Of a stretch of 64,000 nucleotides of DNA, positions 55,486 to 64,000 are shown in pieces. Each line of letters opens with the position of its first letter. Position 1 is the first letter of the stretch. The translations under genes were made by a program, and so were the position numbers. Under the pieces are notes generated by a model. That model was not told the DNA's origin. It saw nothing but the letters and a program-made list of their open reading frames with translations, and made no database searches. Location of the stretch: assembly GCA_030248135.1 (NCBI GenBank), contig JASANC010000316.1, forward strand, positions 124,001 through 188,000, given 5' to 3'. The DNA comes from Theristus sp. LFF4_11. Its lineage: Eukaryota; Nematoda; Chromadorea; Monhysterida; Xyalidae.

Positions 55486-56530
55486 TCGATCACCAATCCA
55501 GTTTCTGCAATTCTCTTCTTTTTGTTGTGTTTTTGGTTCTGCGACTCAATGCATGTGTGAGACGCAAAACGGAACGGTGCGTCAGATTGTTTTAGTGACT
55601 ATTGTTGTAGATATTTCAGAAACGGATGGGTGTCAAATTTTGAATTGCCGCGTCAAGCTAAGCATGAAACTGAGGTTTTTCTATCTTTGCATGCATTGAG
55701 TCGCAGAGAGATAAAACTTTTCGTTGTTTTTTTTGAAATTTTTCTTAAATTCTTTTCTTATTCTCCGTTCAGATTCTGCAAGTTTCCAAAAGTTTTTTAT
55801 TTTCCTGCAAAAACGTTCTGATGCGTGTATTTTCCGCTTGCCATTACTGTTGCTCTCTCATTGGATTATTTTGACGTTCTTCTCCACTCTTTAATCATGT
55901 GTTTTTATCTAATCATAACTCAAGCATAATCATGACGAGCTTTATTATTCATTGTTGCTGGTATTTGTATTGTTTTTTTACATTTTGTAGTCGTCAATCA
56001 AATCACCACCATGTGGCTTTAACAGTTTTTGTGCCGTGAAATATTTTCTGCAGTTCTGCAATGATTCCATAAAAGATGATGATCACCACATTTTGATTGT
56101 TGGCTTCGATGTTTTTTTGGTGCCACCTGAACAGAACAGGCTGCCGCAGCAGTTATTTCTTCTGACGCTCGATTTTCCTTCAAACGCAACTTAATTTGAC
56201 CAAACAAAATCTGGTGAAAAGCCGATGAATGACTTTTGTGACAAATAACTCGTAAAGTCATGCCGCGTTTTGAAAAGCGAGCTCTTACGCGCTCTGCTGA
56301 CGCACACATTCATTTTTTTGTATTTTTGGACGACACCCTTTTTTACGTTCGGACATCTCCGAATTACCAGACACGCATTGGAAACCGTTTTTTGCCACCT
56401 GTGGTCGCATTTGAATTGCGTTCGCCGATTGGTCGCCCACCAGCTCGATAGCGTGCCAATTTCCAAGTTTGTGAATCCCCAAATCCCCTGATTTCAACTT
56501 CAACGCATGCTTTTCTTTCGTTTTGCACAG
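55486..56530. other. Spacer before dolichol kinase
   Basis: Contains a half copy of H5 (about 55630-55705, TTTTGAATTGCCGCGTCAAG) and T-rich sequence. No exon was found that could supply the missing N-terminal half of dolichol kinase. Confidence 0.5.
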
Positions 56531-56570
56531 CTCAACTGAACAACGAACATCCAATCAGTCACTCCCCCAA

Positions 56571-58834
56571 ATGCAACCTCTGAGTCTCGTCCAGTCGTTG
56601 TCATTCGTGGCGCCATGCAGTATCGCAGCGCTGGTCGTCGCCTCGATCTCGCTGCACCGACTTCAGTGGTGCGATCGAACCGTGCCGTTCTACGCGGTGG
56701 TGCTGCTGATTTCCGTTGTTGCGTACGTGGTGTTGTCGATTCTGATGGACTCTGGCAGCCCAGTGAGCGAAATGCTGCATTTCATGTTCTTCGCTGGAGG
56801 CAAGAATCGGTGAGTTGATTGATGAATGCTGGTGTTGCTTCTGACGGTCTGTTTGTACCGGACGTGTGCGCATGCAGCGCGCCACGACACTTGGGTCTCG
56901 TGTTATAGCACACTACCGTTCATACCTGACGTACAGTATGGCCGAATAAATAAGGCAGTCCATCAAGGCGGGATCAGTCGCAGACTAGGAGATGTCTTTT
57001 TTTTAAATGCCAATATAATTCCTATTCATGTGTGCAAGGGAGAAAGAATGAACAGAATAGCACGAAGAATCCATTAGTCTAAATGAACGCGTCAAATTTG
57101 GCACACAATCTGGTTTCTGAACGTCTTTTTTCTGTCATTCAAATTTCGCGCGCTCCTTGCACCCTGAAAAAAGCTGCCATGTTTACTCGACCATTCCGTA
57201 CGTCCGCACGCGTCCGGTATAAACGGGCCTTTAATGGTCGGTGTTTTTCTGACTTGAAGCGCCATTTCTTGATTCAGCCAGACACATCGTATATGTGTAC
57301 CGGTGTGTTTGCTTATGGCTGTTCGACATCACTATGTTCATTTATTTTGGTCCACACTCAAATGCGTGCATTGTAGTAAACAGTTCAATGAATGACGCGG
57401 GAATTCAAAATTGGCAAAGTGATCCGAGTACCCCAAAATAGGGCTGAGTCACTTAGACGATTTTCAATTGCCGCATAAAGATTGAAACTAGTTTCCTTTC
57501 TACGTCTGCACATTCATTGAATTGCGTCGCAGAACTTCTAAAAATTTGATATGTAGTAGCCGAGTGCACTGCTATCAGACGAGAACTTATCGATCGGGAT
57601 TCATCAGCCAAACACCTGCATTGCAAAAAACTGTTCATTCACAGTTCCCGTTGTTCCTTCGTTTTCAGTCGGTGTCTGTTCGTGTGCTGGCTTGCGTGTG
57701 CCACCAGCACGGGAGCGGTGTTCTCACTGGCAACCGACCCAACACAGCCGTACAATCCGAACGTTCGAAAGTTCTTCCATTTCGTTGTGTCGCTTGTCTT
57801 CGTCTCCGGTGCACTGAAGGACAGAGCACTGTTGTTTGTTGCTAGTTTGATGGTGACCGGGCTGTTTGTGTTGTTTGAGGTGGAGTGCTTTTATCAGTTT
57901 GAGGTGGAATTTTGGTTTTTTGTGATGAAGCACATTATTGTGGCATCTTTTTTCTGGTTCTGCGACTCAAAAAAACTCTGTTTCATGTTTGACGCAGCGA
58001 TTCCATTCCAACATTGCTGTGGTGTCCGCGGTCTGGTTGTCCCAGATATACGACAGAATCACGAAGGCAATTTTGAATTGCCGCATGTCCTTTCTACGTC
58101 AGCGAACGTGACTTAATATGACTCGCAAAACCAAAAAAGATGAAATAAGATGTGAACGTGCTTACTTGGCAGTTGTTTTTTTAATAATCCTACGTGATTC
58201 AACGGTTGTGAAACTCAGACGATCAAACGCCATTTTAGACCTGCCAATTTTAGCCAGAAGGGCTTGCAGTTGAACAAAACAAACGAATTAAAGAAAGCAA
58301 AAAGCAAACAAAAACAATAGTTAAAAACTCACATCATTCCAGTGCACACGCGCCCTCTCGATTCAACCTCTCTCAGCACCAATCCACTCCGCAGTACGCC
58401 GATTCATCGACCACCAGGACACGGACGCTCTAATACTGACGCCGATTTACCTGCTCTGCGGCACATTTCTGCCGATTTGGCTCGACTACTCCGGATTTCA
58501 GTCGGAACCGGCTCCGAAATTTCGGCATTTCTCGGGCGTCGTCGCCGTCGGTTTCGGCGATTCTGCGGCCGCCGTGATCGGCCGTGGTTACGGTCGCCGG
58601 AAATGGCCGAAATCAGCGCACAAGACCGTCGAGGGCACTGCGGCGATGGTCGTTGCGCAATTGGCTGCGTTTTTTCTTGTCGCAGGACTGTTGGATTTTA
58701 GTGTGTCGCTTGCGACCGTGTTGATGTGGATTCTTGTTAGTGTGCTTGTAGCGCTGGTTGAGGTGTGGACGACCAAAATGGACAACATTGCACTGCCATT
58801 GCTGATGTACGCCTTGCTCGGGTGGATTTCGTGA
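56571..58834 (+). CDS. DOLK: Dolichol kinase, catalytic C-terminal part (3 exons)
   Basis: Dolichol kinase uses CTP to phosphorylate dolichol in the ER membrane, the last step in making dolichyl phosphate for N-glycosylation. Exons 56571-56809, 57669-57879 and 58343-58834 join in phase to 313 aa. Family blocks are present in order: VRKFFHFVVSLVF, ALILTPIYLLCGTFLPIWL, HFSGVVAVGFGDSAAAVIG, GYGRRKWPKSAHKTVEGT and MDNIALPLLMYALL. The GFGDSAAAVIGRGYG loop corresponds to the CTP-binding region of human DOLK. The human protein is 538 aa; about 220 N-terminal residues (several membrane segments) have no counterpart here. Exon 1 follows a strong acceptor (TTTTGCACAG at 56521-56530) and the first in-frame ATG is 56571. 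Either upstream exons are missing or the message begins there by trans-splicing. Intron 1 holds a mariner MITE and an H5 element, and intron 2 another H5. Confidence 0.9.
56934..57198 (+). mobile_element. Mariner-type MITE, copy 2 (265 bp)
   Basis: Starts CAGTATGGCCGAATAAATAA and ends ACTCGACCATTCCG, with TA on both sides. Same length and interior as the copies at 28037 and 63484. In DOLK intron 1. Confidence 0.88.
57336..57560 (+). repeat. MITE family H5 in DOLK intron 1
   Basis: TTTATTTTGGTCCACACTCA, GCGGGAATTCAAAATTGGCA, GATCCGAGTACCCC, GATTTTCAATTGCCGCAT and GAATTGCGTCGCAGAACTTC occur in the order seen in the copy at 18641-18861. Confidence 0.7.
57944..58142. repeat. MITE family H5 in DOLK intron 2
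   Basis: Inverted ends CATCTTTTTTCTGGTTCTGC and GCAAAACCAAAAAAGATG are well preserved. The interior has CAATTTTGAATTGCCGCATG. Begins 65 bp after DOLK exon 2. Confidence 0.75.
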
Positions 58835-59722
58835 ATGGGATTGGTGTCTTTTGTTTTGTGAAATTCAGGTTTTTTTGCCAGTCACCACGCATTCCATTCC
58901 GATGATTGGTTTTTTATCATGAACGATTTTTTTCAAGTCATCATTGATTCACACTCTTTGTTTGAAGCAAAAAAATTTTATGTGGAAATGAACACACCGT
59001 GTGAAAATGAACATACATGATTTTCGATTGGCACATATAATCGATACATTAGTATTAATATGTATGCACGTTTGAACTGATTGGTCAAACGATACAGCAT
59101 ATCACATGCAGTACTCCAACCAATCAGCGTGCTTGATTCAAGGAAGATTTTTTGCAAATACACAGCACCTGTCTGAATATGATGTGAAACAAGAAAATAG
59201 CTGAAATAACTTACGCAAGATTAGTTCCACAAGAACTGGTATACACATGTATGCCAGACCAAACGGCGCACGACTGCCAAACACATTCATGAGATGTAAA
59301 GTCCTAATTGAAATCAATACAAACACACATGCGCGTGTCACATGCACGCGAAATATCTGAGATAAATGTGCATTCAAGTGGTTACGTCTGAAAAAGAGAA
59401 TAAATTAGGTGTCAAAGGCAGACAATTTGTAAAGGCATAACGGGTTTCACGCATGAGTTATCATATCAAAATGTAATCATTGGAATCTTATCTATCTATA
59501 GTCGTAAAATAACGACGATTCAATCACGGCATGTTTGTCAATAATCTTACCGCGGCAAGTTTAAAAAATTGGTACCTATTTTCAGTTTGACGTGCGTTTT
59601 TTGTTGAATCTTATTGCAGGAGCACTCTTGTTTGCATGACTTTCAAATCTTGTAAACGAGAAGAGAACCACGAAGGCACACTGTTTAATTGGACGGTTTT
59701 GTGAAACCAAAATTCTTCGCAT
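58835..59722. other. Spacer between DOLK and the bHLH gene
   Basis: AT-rich with CCAATCAG-type repeat scraps at about 59080-59130. No gene is seen. The promoter of the bHLH gene should lie in the right half. Confidence 0.5.
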
Positions 59723-61191
59723 ATGGCATCATACGGCGGTGGAGCCAATCAACCGTTTGAAATACAATTCGCGCAACCAGTGACGGTTGATGAGACCGCT
59801 GATCAGCTAGCACATTATCACCATTATTATCAACTGCCACAACAACAAACTGTACGTTCACTGAAGAAACGTTTTTTCAAGTTTGGCTTGGCACGTTGAA
59901 ATTTCGTTTGGAACGATGCGTTCTTTTGTTGTTTCTTGACGCGCTTTCAAGGTGTTACCTTTTTTTCTAAACTATAGAATGCTAACTCATTTCCAAAAGC
60001 TTTGCTGAAAAATCGGTCAGAGGTTCGGGTTTCAAAAAAAACGTAATCACTTTCACCACCATCAGGAAACGCGCGAATACGAGGAACTGAGCAGAGAGCC
60101 CGGCAATTTCTATCAGCTGCCGGATACCACATCCAGCTATATCATCAACGACTCATCATCGTACATCTACCACTGCCCGATCTATCAGTCTGACGAGTTC
60201 AACGTAAATCAGCAAGTGAAAACCGAGAATCAGGACACTGATTTCCACGAGAACGACCACGGTTCACATCATCCAGCGGTCGCTGATGAGCCCGAATCAG
60301 CGGAGACTCCGAGACCCCGGCAATCCCGACCACGAAAACGCCCGAAACGCCGGTCGGCCAGCGTGCGCGAACGCAAACGAATGTGCAGCATCAATCAGGC
60401 GTTTGAGGTGAGCCACGAGAGAGAAACAAATGGGGTGTGGTGTACCGTGGTGCGTTCGCACCATCATGCGGGGCACCACGTTGCCGTAAATTCCGCAAGT
60501 CATCGCACATAGCGGCAAAAGCACCACACGATTCACCACCACACCGTCGTGCGAGTGTTATGTGAGTCGATTGGTCTCGAAATAATAGTTTACCATCAAC
60601 AGTTATAATGATTGTGTTAATAGTTAAGAGTTGGTTGATCCAATATCTGTTCCTTCGATCGAATCAGCATAACTTCGCGATAGAAAAAATGCAGTATGGC
60701 CAGCGGGACTCCACTATGAGAGTAAAACTTGACAATATTTCACTGAAAACAAGAAAAAACGAGAAAATTTTAATCGTAACAGTTACGTCGTCTCCAGGAT
60801 AAAAACGATCTCACTCCCACCTATCCTAACTCGGAAAGAAATATTCAAACGCGCAAAAAACTGTTCGTCTTAGAACCTCCGCGAGCACATTCCAACATTT
60901 CCGTTCGAGAAGCGTCTATCGAAGATCGACACACTACGCCTGGCGTCCGCGTACATTCTGATGTTACGCCAGCTGGCGGCGTTACCAGCGTCAGTTGACG
61001 CCAATGAGTTCATGAAAGGTGTCACCGAGAGGAATGGCGCGCAGTGTGGCACGATCGAGTGGGCGACCAGTGGTATGGCTGATGGTATAATCACTGGCAT
61101 TGAGAACAAAGGAGAGAAACCTTGTGCGGATTTGCGTTCCTCACAGCCTCACCTTTCACCTTTCCAGAAAATGAGAAAACTGGGCTGCTAA
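59723..61191 (+). CDS. bHLH transcription factor, PTF1/FER (HLH-13-like) family (3 exons)
   Basis: Exons 59723-59851, 60066-60407 and 60874-61191 join in phase 0 to 262 aa. The first 150 residues are Tyr/Gln/His-rich, then an acidic stretch ([11 protein letters not shown]) and a basic nuclear-localisation-like run (RPRKRPKRR). The bHLH domain follows at about residues 145-200. The basic region is [16 protein letters not shown], helix 1 runs through [11 protein letters not shown], the loop is EKRLSKI and helix 2 is [35 protein letters not shown] is diagnostic of the PTF1A / FERD3L / HLH-13 group, which binds E-boxes with E proteins and sets neural or other cell fates. The domain is split by an intron between helix 1 halves. 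A possible donor at about 61068 leading to an acceptor at 61168 could give an alternative C-terminus. Confidence 0.9.
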
Positions 61192-61650
61192 AGCGGCTAT
61201 GCGTTATTGTGCATTTAGCAGCCGTGTTAGTAATTGACCTATACATGTGGTATCGCACCGTTTTAGTTACCCCTGATTTCTCAGTGTCAGTGGTGCGTTT
61301 TTTATCCATGTATTTGCTACTGACAAACAAAGAAACTTTTTGACTGGTTGAAAAAATCACAGATCTCTTGGCGCGTCTGTCCTGGATTGACTGGCACAAG
61401 TTGGGTATGCGACCGGTCGCTTGATTGGGAGCTACAGTATCAGCGTACTGTAACTGTATGATGGTGGTCTTGAGTGGAAAACTGCGCTGCAAAAACGCTC
61501 AGTGAAAGCATTTTTCTGTGCTAGTCGTTGGAAACTGTTTCATTGTTTAAGCAATATAGTGATTTACTGGCCGATTTACAACATATGAGACAACAATAAC
61601 AAAAACAACCCGAGCTGTATCAGCACATAATGACAAAACACAGAAGTTTT
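61192..61650. other. Short spacer between convergent genes
   Basis: Separates the bHLH gene from the 3' end of the sugar transporter. AT-rich, no gene seen. Confidence 0.5.
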
Positions 61651-64000
61651 TCAAACAGTCATCGAAAGCAGCGCAACGCCATTATTCGTGTTGTCATTTT
61701 TCGTATCGATCGATAATAATTCTTCTTGACAAACTTTTGGACGTTCTAGTTTACTCGCACAGTCGGAACCACCAACAAGATCGCCGTCAGCAATTTCATG
61801 CAGCACCAATTCGGTTGATCTGCCTTTCGTCTCGGGCAGACACTGATGCACCAAGATCAGACCAATCAGCGTCACGCTGGCATACAGCAAATACGTGCCT
61901 GTAATTATTAAACTCGTGTGTATTTAAAAAAATGTGGTCGAGTATTGTTTATTGGATTGTTTAGGTAGGTCGAGAGTCGAGACTCGTGTATTGTTTCACT
62001 TGCTTACTTTTGAATTGGTCTGAGTCTGATAATTGTGGTTGAAAAACAAAAAAATGCGCAATTGAATCGGCTGCAAAAGGGATTCGTTCGGCCTGCCCAG
62101 TCGTCCACTAAACATTGCAAACTTCAACCAAAACTAGAAGTGTACGGTTTTTTCCACCCTACCCGATGGCAGAGAATACTCGATGGGCGCCCTACTCGAC
62201 GGCGTTCTGTGCGCTTTTCTGGGATAGCCCTGACTAAAAACATTGCCTAAAATCCCCCAATAACAACAACAACAACTTCAAACAAAACCACGTTTCTTCC
62301 ACCGACCCGTCTTTCCGATCGCATCGATCAACGTGAGAAACGTCGCTGAAACAATGAGATTCGAGGTCCAATTGGCGCAAGTGACCACCGGTAAACAAAG
62401 TGGATTGCAACTGGTGGGAAACAGTTCACTGGTGATCGTCCAGGGCATCGCGGCGAGACCAACACCGAAACAGACGATGTAGACGGAAAGGCACACCAGC
62501 ACGGGTACGTACGCTGCGGGGTGACCAGCTGGAAAAAAACAGAGTGTGAATGCTGATTGGCTGATTAACGTAGAGGTCGAGCGTTGATTGGTTGTGTCAA
62601 AGTGAAGACAGTTCGTGGGAAAAATGGTAGCCACAGCTATCCTAGGAACAGCTCGGCCTCACAGAGGTGTCTTCACCAACGAACCGCCCTTGGTCAAAAA
62701 GTTCAATTGTAAGATAATGACTAATGAAATGAAAAAGCATCCGAAAATTTCCCTCAGTAAGCAAACCGGACAACAAATTGGTTGAAGCAAACATTCCAAC
62801 CGAACAGCCATAAAGCGGCATTCATGAAGCAGTATTTAGTGACGCGTAGCTGTGTTAAAACATAGTTGCACGCGATCACTAAATACTGTTTTCATGAATG
62901 CTCCTTAACGCACTGTCATGCCACCAGAACGCCGCAGCCAATGCGAGCGTACTGAACAGAACACCGGCAAGACTGAGCTCCAGCAGTGGCTTGCGGCCGA
63001 TTCGGTCAACTGCGGGCATGGCGACGACGACCACCGATAAATAGACGGCCAGTGGAATGCAGGCGAACCAGAGGGCGTCCGTACGGTCAGTGACACCGGA
63101 AGCCTCGATGATGGTGCCCGTGTAGAACCTGAAAGTTCGGAAAACGGCTTTCGAGGGGTCACTCGAGACAAGAATCAGTGGTGGAGACCACCTTTTTGGT
63201 TCCACGTGCATTTGCAGATAAGGAAATACGTTTTATGCTTGCTGCGGCAGTTCAAAATTGCCAAAGTGACTCTGTGCTTTTGTATATCTCAAGAGACCCA
63301 TCAACCCAGTTTGAGGTTGTCACGAATGAAGCGGTGTTTTTTTTCTAATCTATGCGCGCATTGAGCAAGGGAGGAACCGAAACCGAAACCACAACTGTGG
63401 AAGAAGCTGGCGCAATATGGGATTGCCTTGAATACACAACTCAATGTCATGCTGTGCGTGCACCAACAAAATAAGATATCCTACGGAATGACCGAGTAAA
63501 CATGGCAGCTTTTTTTCAGGGTGCAAGGAGCGCGCGAAATTTAAATAAAAGAAAAAAGACGCTCAGAAACCAAATTGTGTGCCAAATTTGACGCGTTTTT
63601 TCAGACCAATGGATTCTTCGGTGCTATTCTGTTCATTCTTTCTGCCTTGAACACATGATTTGGAGTTATGTTGGCATTTTTGAAAAGACAACTCCTAGTC
63701 TGCGACTGATCCCGCCTTGATGGGCTGCCTTATTTATTCGGCCATACTGTACGTAGTGCCCTTCCTACATGATCGTGTTGATGCCAGTGAACTGTTGCAG
63801 CACGTGCAGCAGACAGCCAATCAGCAGCAGACGTCTCAGTTGCGGAATGCGCAGCACTTGGCACAGTCGATTGATCGTTGCCGAAGAAGGCGCTTGTTCA
63901 CTTTTAGCGGTTCCAGAAAACGCCAAGAGTTCGGTGGTGTTTCTTCGACCGGTGAACATCATCGCGCTGAGTAGTGCCATTGCAGGCACCAGCTCGATTG
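61651..64000 (-). CDS. SLC2 / HMIT-type sugar or inositol transporter, partial at 5' end
   Basis: The major-facilitator sugar transporter C-terminal half is visible; the 5' exons lie beyond the right edge. Exons in transcript order: 64000-63769 (partial), 63128-62914, 62528-62307 and 61898-61651, all in phase, giving 304 residues to the stop. Motifs: LHVLQQFTGINTIMFYTGTI (TM7), VDRIGRKPLLELS (the DRxGRR-type loop between TM8 and TM9), AAMPWTITSELFPT (the PWxxxSE loop), NWTSNLIVSATFLTLID (TM11) and CLPETKGRS after TM12. GINTIMFYTGTIIEASGV most resembles proton myo-inositol cotransporters (SLC2A13, nematode HMIT). However, the large extracellular loop of vertebrate HMIT between TM9 and TM10 is absent. 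The substrate is therefore not certain. MITEs sit beside two donor sites. Confidence 0.9.
62148..62277 (+). mobile_element. tRNA-derived SINE, family 1, 5'-truncated
   Basis: GGCGTTCTGTGCGCTTTTCT, then GACTAAAAACATTGCCTAAA and an (AAC)n tail, matches the 3' half of 13005-13192. In the last intron of the transporter gene. Confidence 0.75.
62813..62907. repeat. Hairpin MITE, family H1, touching a splice donor
   Basis: AAGCGGCATTCATGAAGCAG to GTTTTCATGAATGCTCCTT with a GACGCGTAGCTG core. It ends 5 bp from the GT of the transporter exon 62914-63128 (minus). Confidence 0.85.
63235..63375. repeat. Diverged MITE family H5 copy
   Basis: GCGGCAGTTCAAAATTGCCA, AAGTGACTCTGTGC and CTATGCGCGCATTGAG match blocks of the H5 family. 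The ends are decayed. Confidence 0.45.
63484..63749 (-). mobile_element. Mariner-type MITE, copy 3 (266 bp)
   Basis: Starts CGGAATGACCGAGTAAACAT and ends TTATTCGGCCATACTG, flanked by TA on both sides; inverted relative to copies 1 and 2. It ends about 19 bp from the donor of the transporter exon 63769-64000. Confidence 0.88.

Noticed and set aside
60410..60560. GTGGTGC/GCACCAC palindromes in the bHLH intron
   Set aside because: Short, imperfect and without repeat copies elsewhere in the window; not enough for an element call.
1..64000. CRISPR arrays, operons with ribosome binding sites, prophage
   Set aside because: The window is eukaryotic; regular short repeats with unique spacers and bacterial signals are absent.

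Overview
This is a eukaryotic, metazoan window. Most genes are split into many short exons (about 50 to 660 nt) by GT-AG introns, and their products are animal proteins (parvin, Bicaudal-C, a PTF1-type bHLH factor, an NRF-6-like acyltransferase). Introns and spacers are packed with small repeats. The gene set and several TTCAG-type acceptors just before start codons fit an invertebrate, perhaps a nematode, but I cannot name the species. Exon models were built by eye from reading frame, splice-site consensus and remembered family sequences; joins may be off by a few bases.

Layout, left to right. 1-2.9 kb: repeats, including a GC-rich tandem array. 2.9-4.6 kb: a possible small secreted peptide gene. 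6.1-7.0 kb: the 3' end of an NRF-6-like acyltransferase gene. 7.7-14.6 kb (minus): a complete 10-exon gene for the biotin-carrying subunit of methylcrotonyl-CoA carboxylase. 14.9-19.6 kb (plus): NAF1, divergent from MCCC1 with 374 bp between start codons. 19.6-22.9 kb: repeat-rich, AT-rich spacer. 22.9-23.8 kb: a small mucin-like membrane protein. 26.3-38.6 kb: a 24-exon Bicaudal-C gene. 41.4-45.7 kb: parvin, 9 exons. 46.5-55.5 kb: an uncharacterised multi-pass membrane protein, 9 exons with a 5.4-kb first intron. 56.5-58.8 kb: the catalytic C-terminal half of dolichol kinase. 59.7-61.2 kb: a PTF1/FER-type bHLH factor. 61.7-64.0 kb (minus): the 3' part of an SLC2/HMIT-type sugar transporter that runs off the right end.

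The genes do not form a pathway: leucine catabolism, H/ACA RNP assembly, RNA-binding developmental regulation, integrin adhesion, dolichyl-phosphate synthesis, transcription and sugar or inositol uptake are all represented.

The most notable content is the mobile DNA. Two hAT-like elements have 8-bp target duplications, one perfect and one 7/8. Three copies of a 265-bp mariner-type MITE are each flanked by TA. Several tRNA-headed or AAC-tailed SINE families are present, one with a perfect 14-bp duplication and another inserted into a hairpin element with a perfect 15-bp duplication. A retroposed 122-bp sequence has a perfect 16-bp duplication and its likely parent lies about 0.5 kb away. An approximately 90-bp hairpin family repeatedly ends within about 5 to 25 bp of exon borders.
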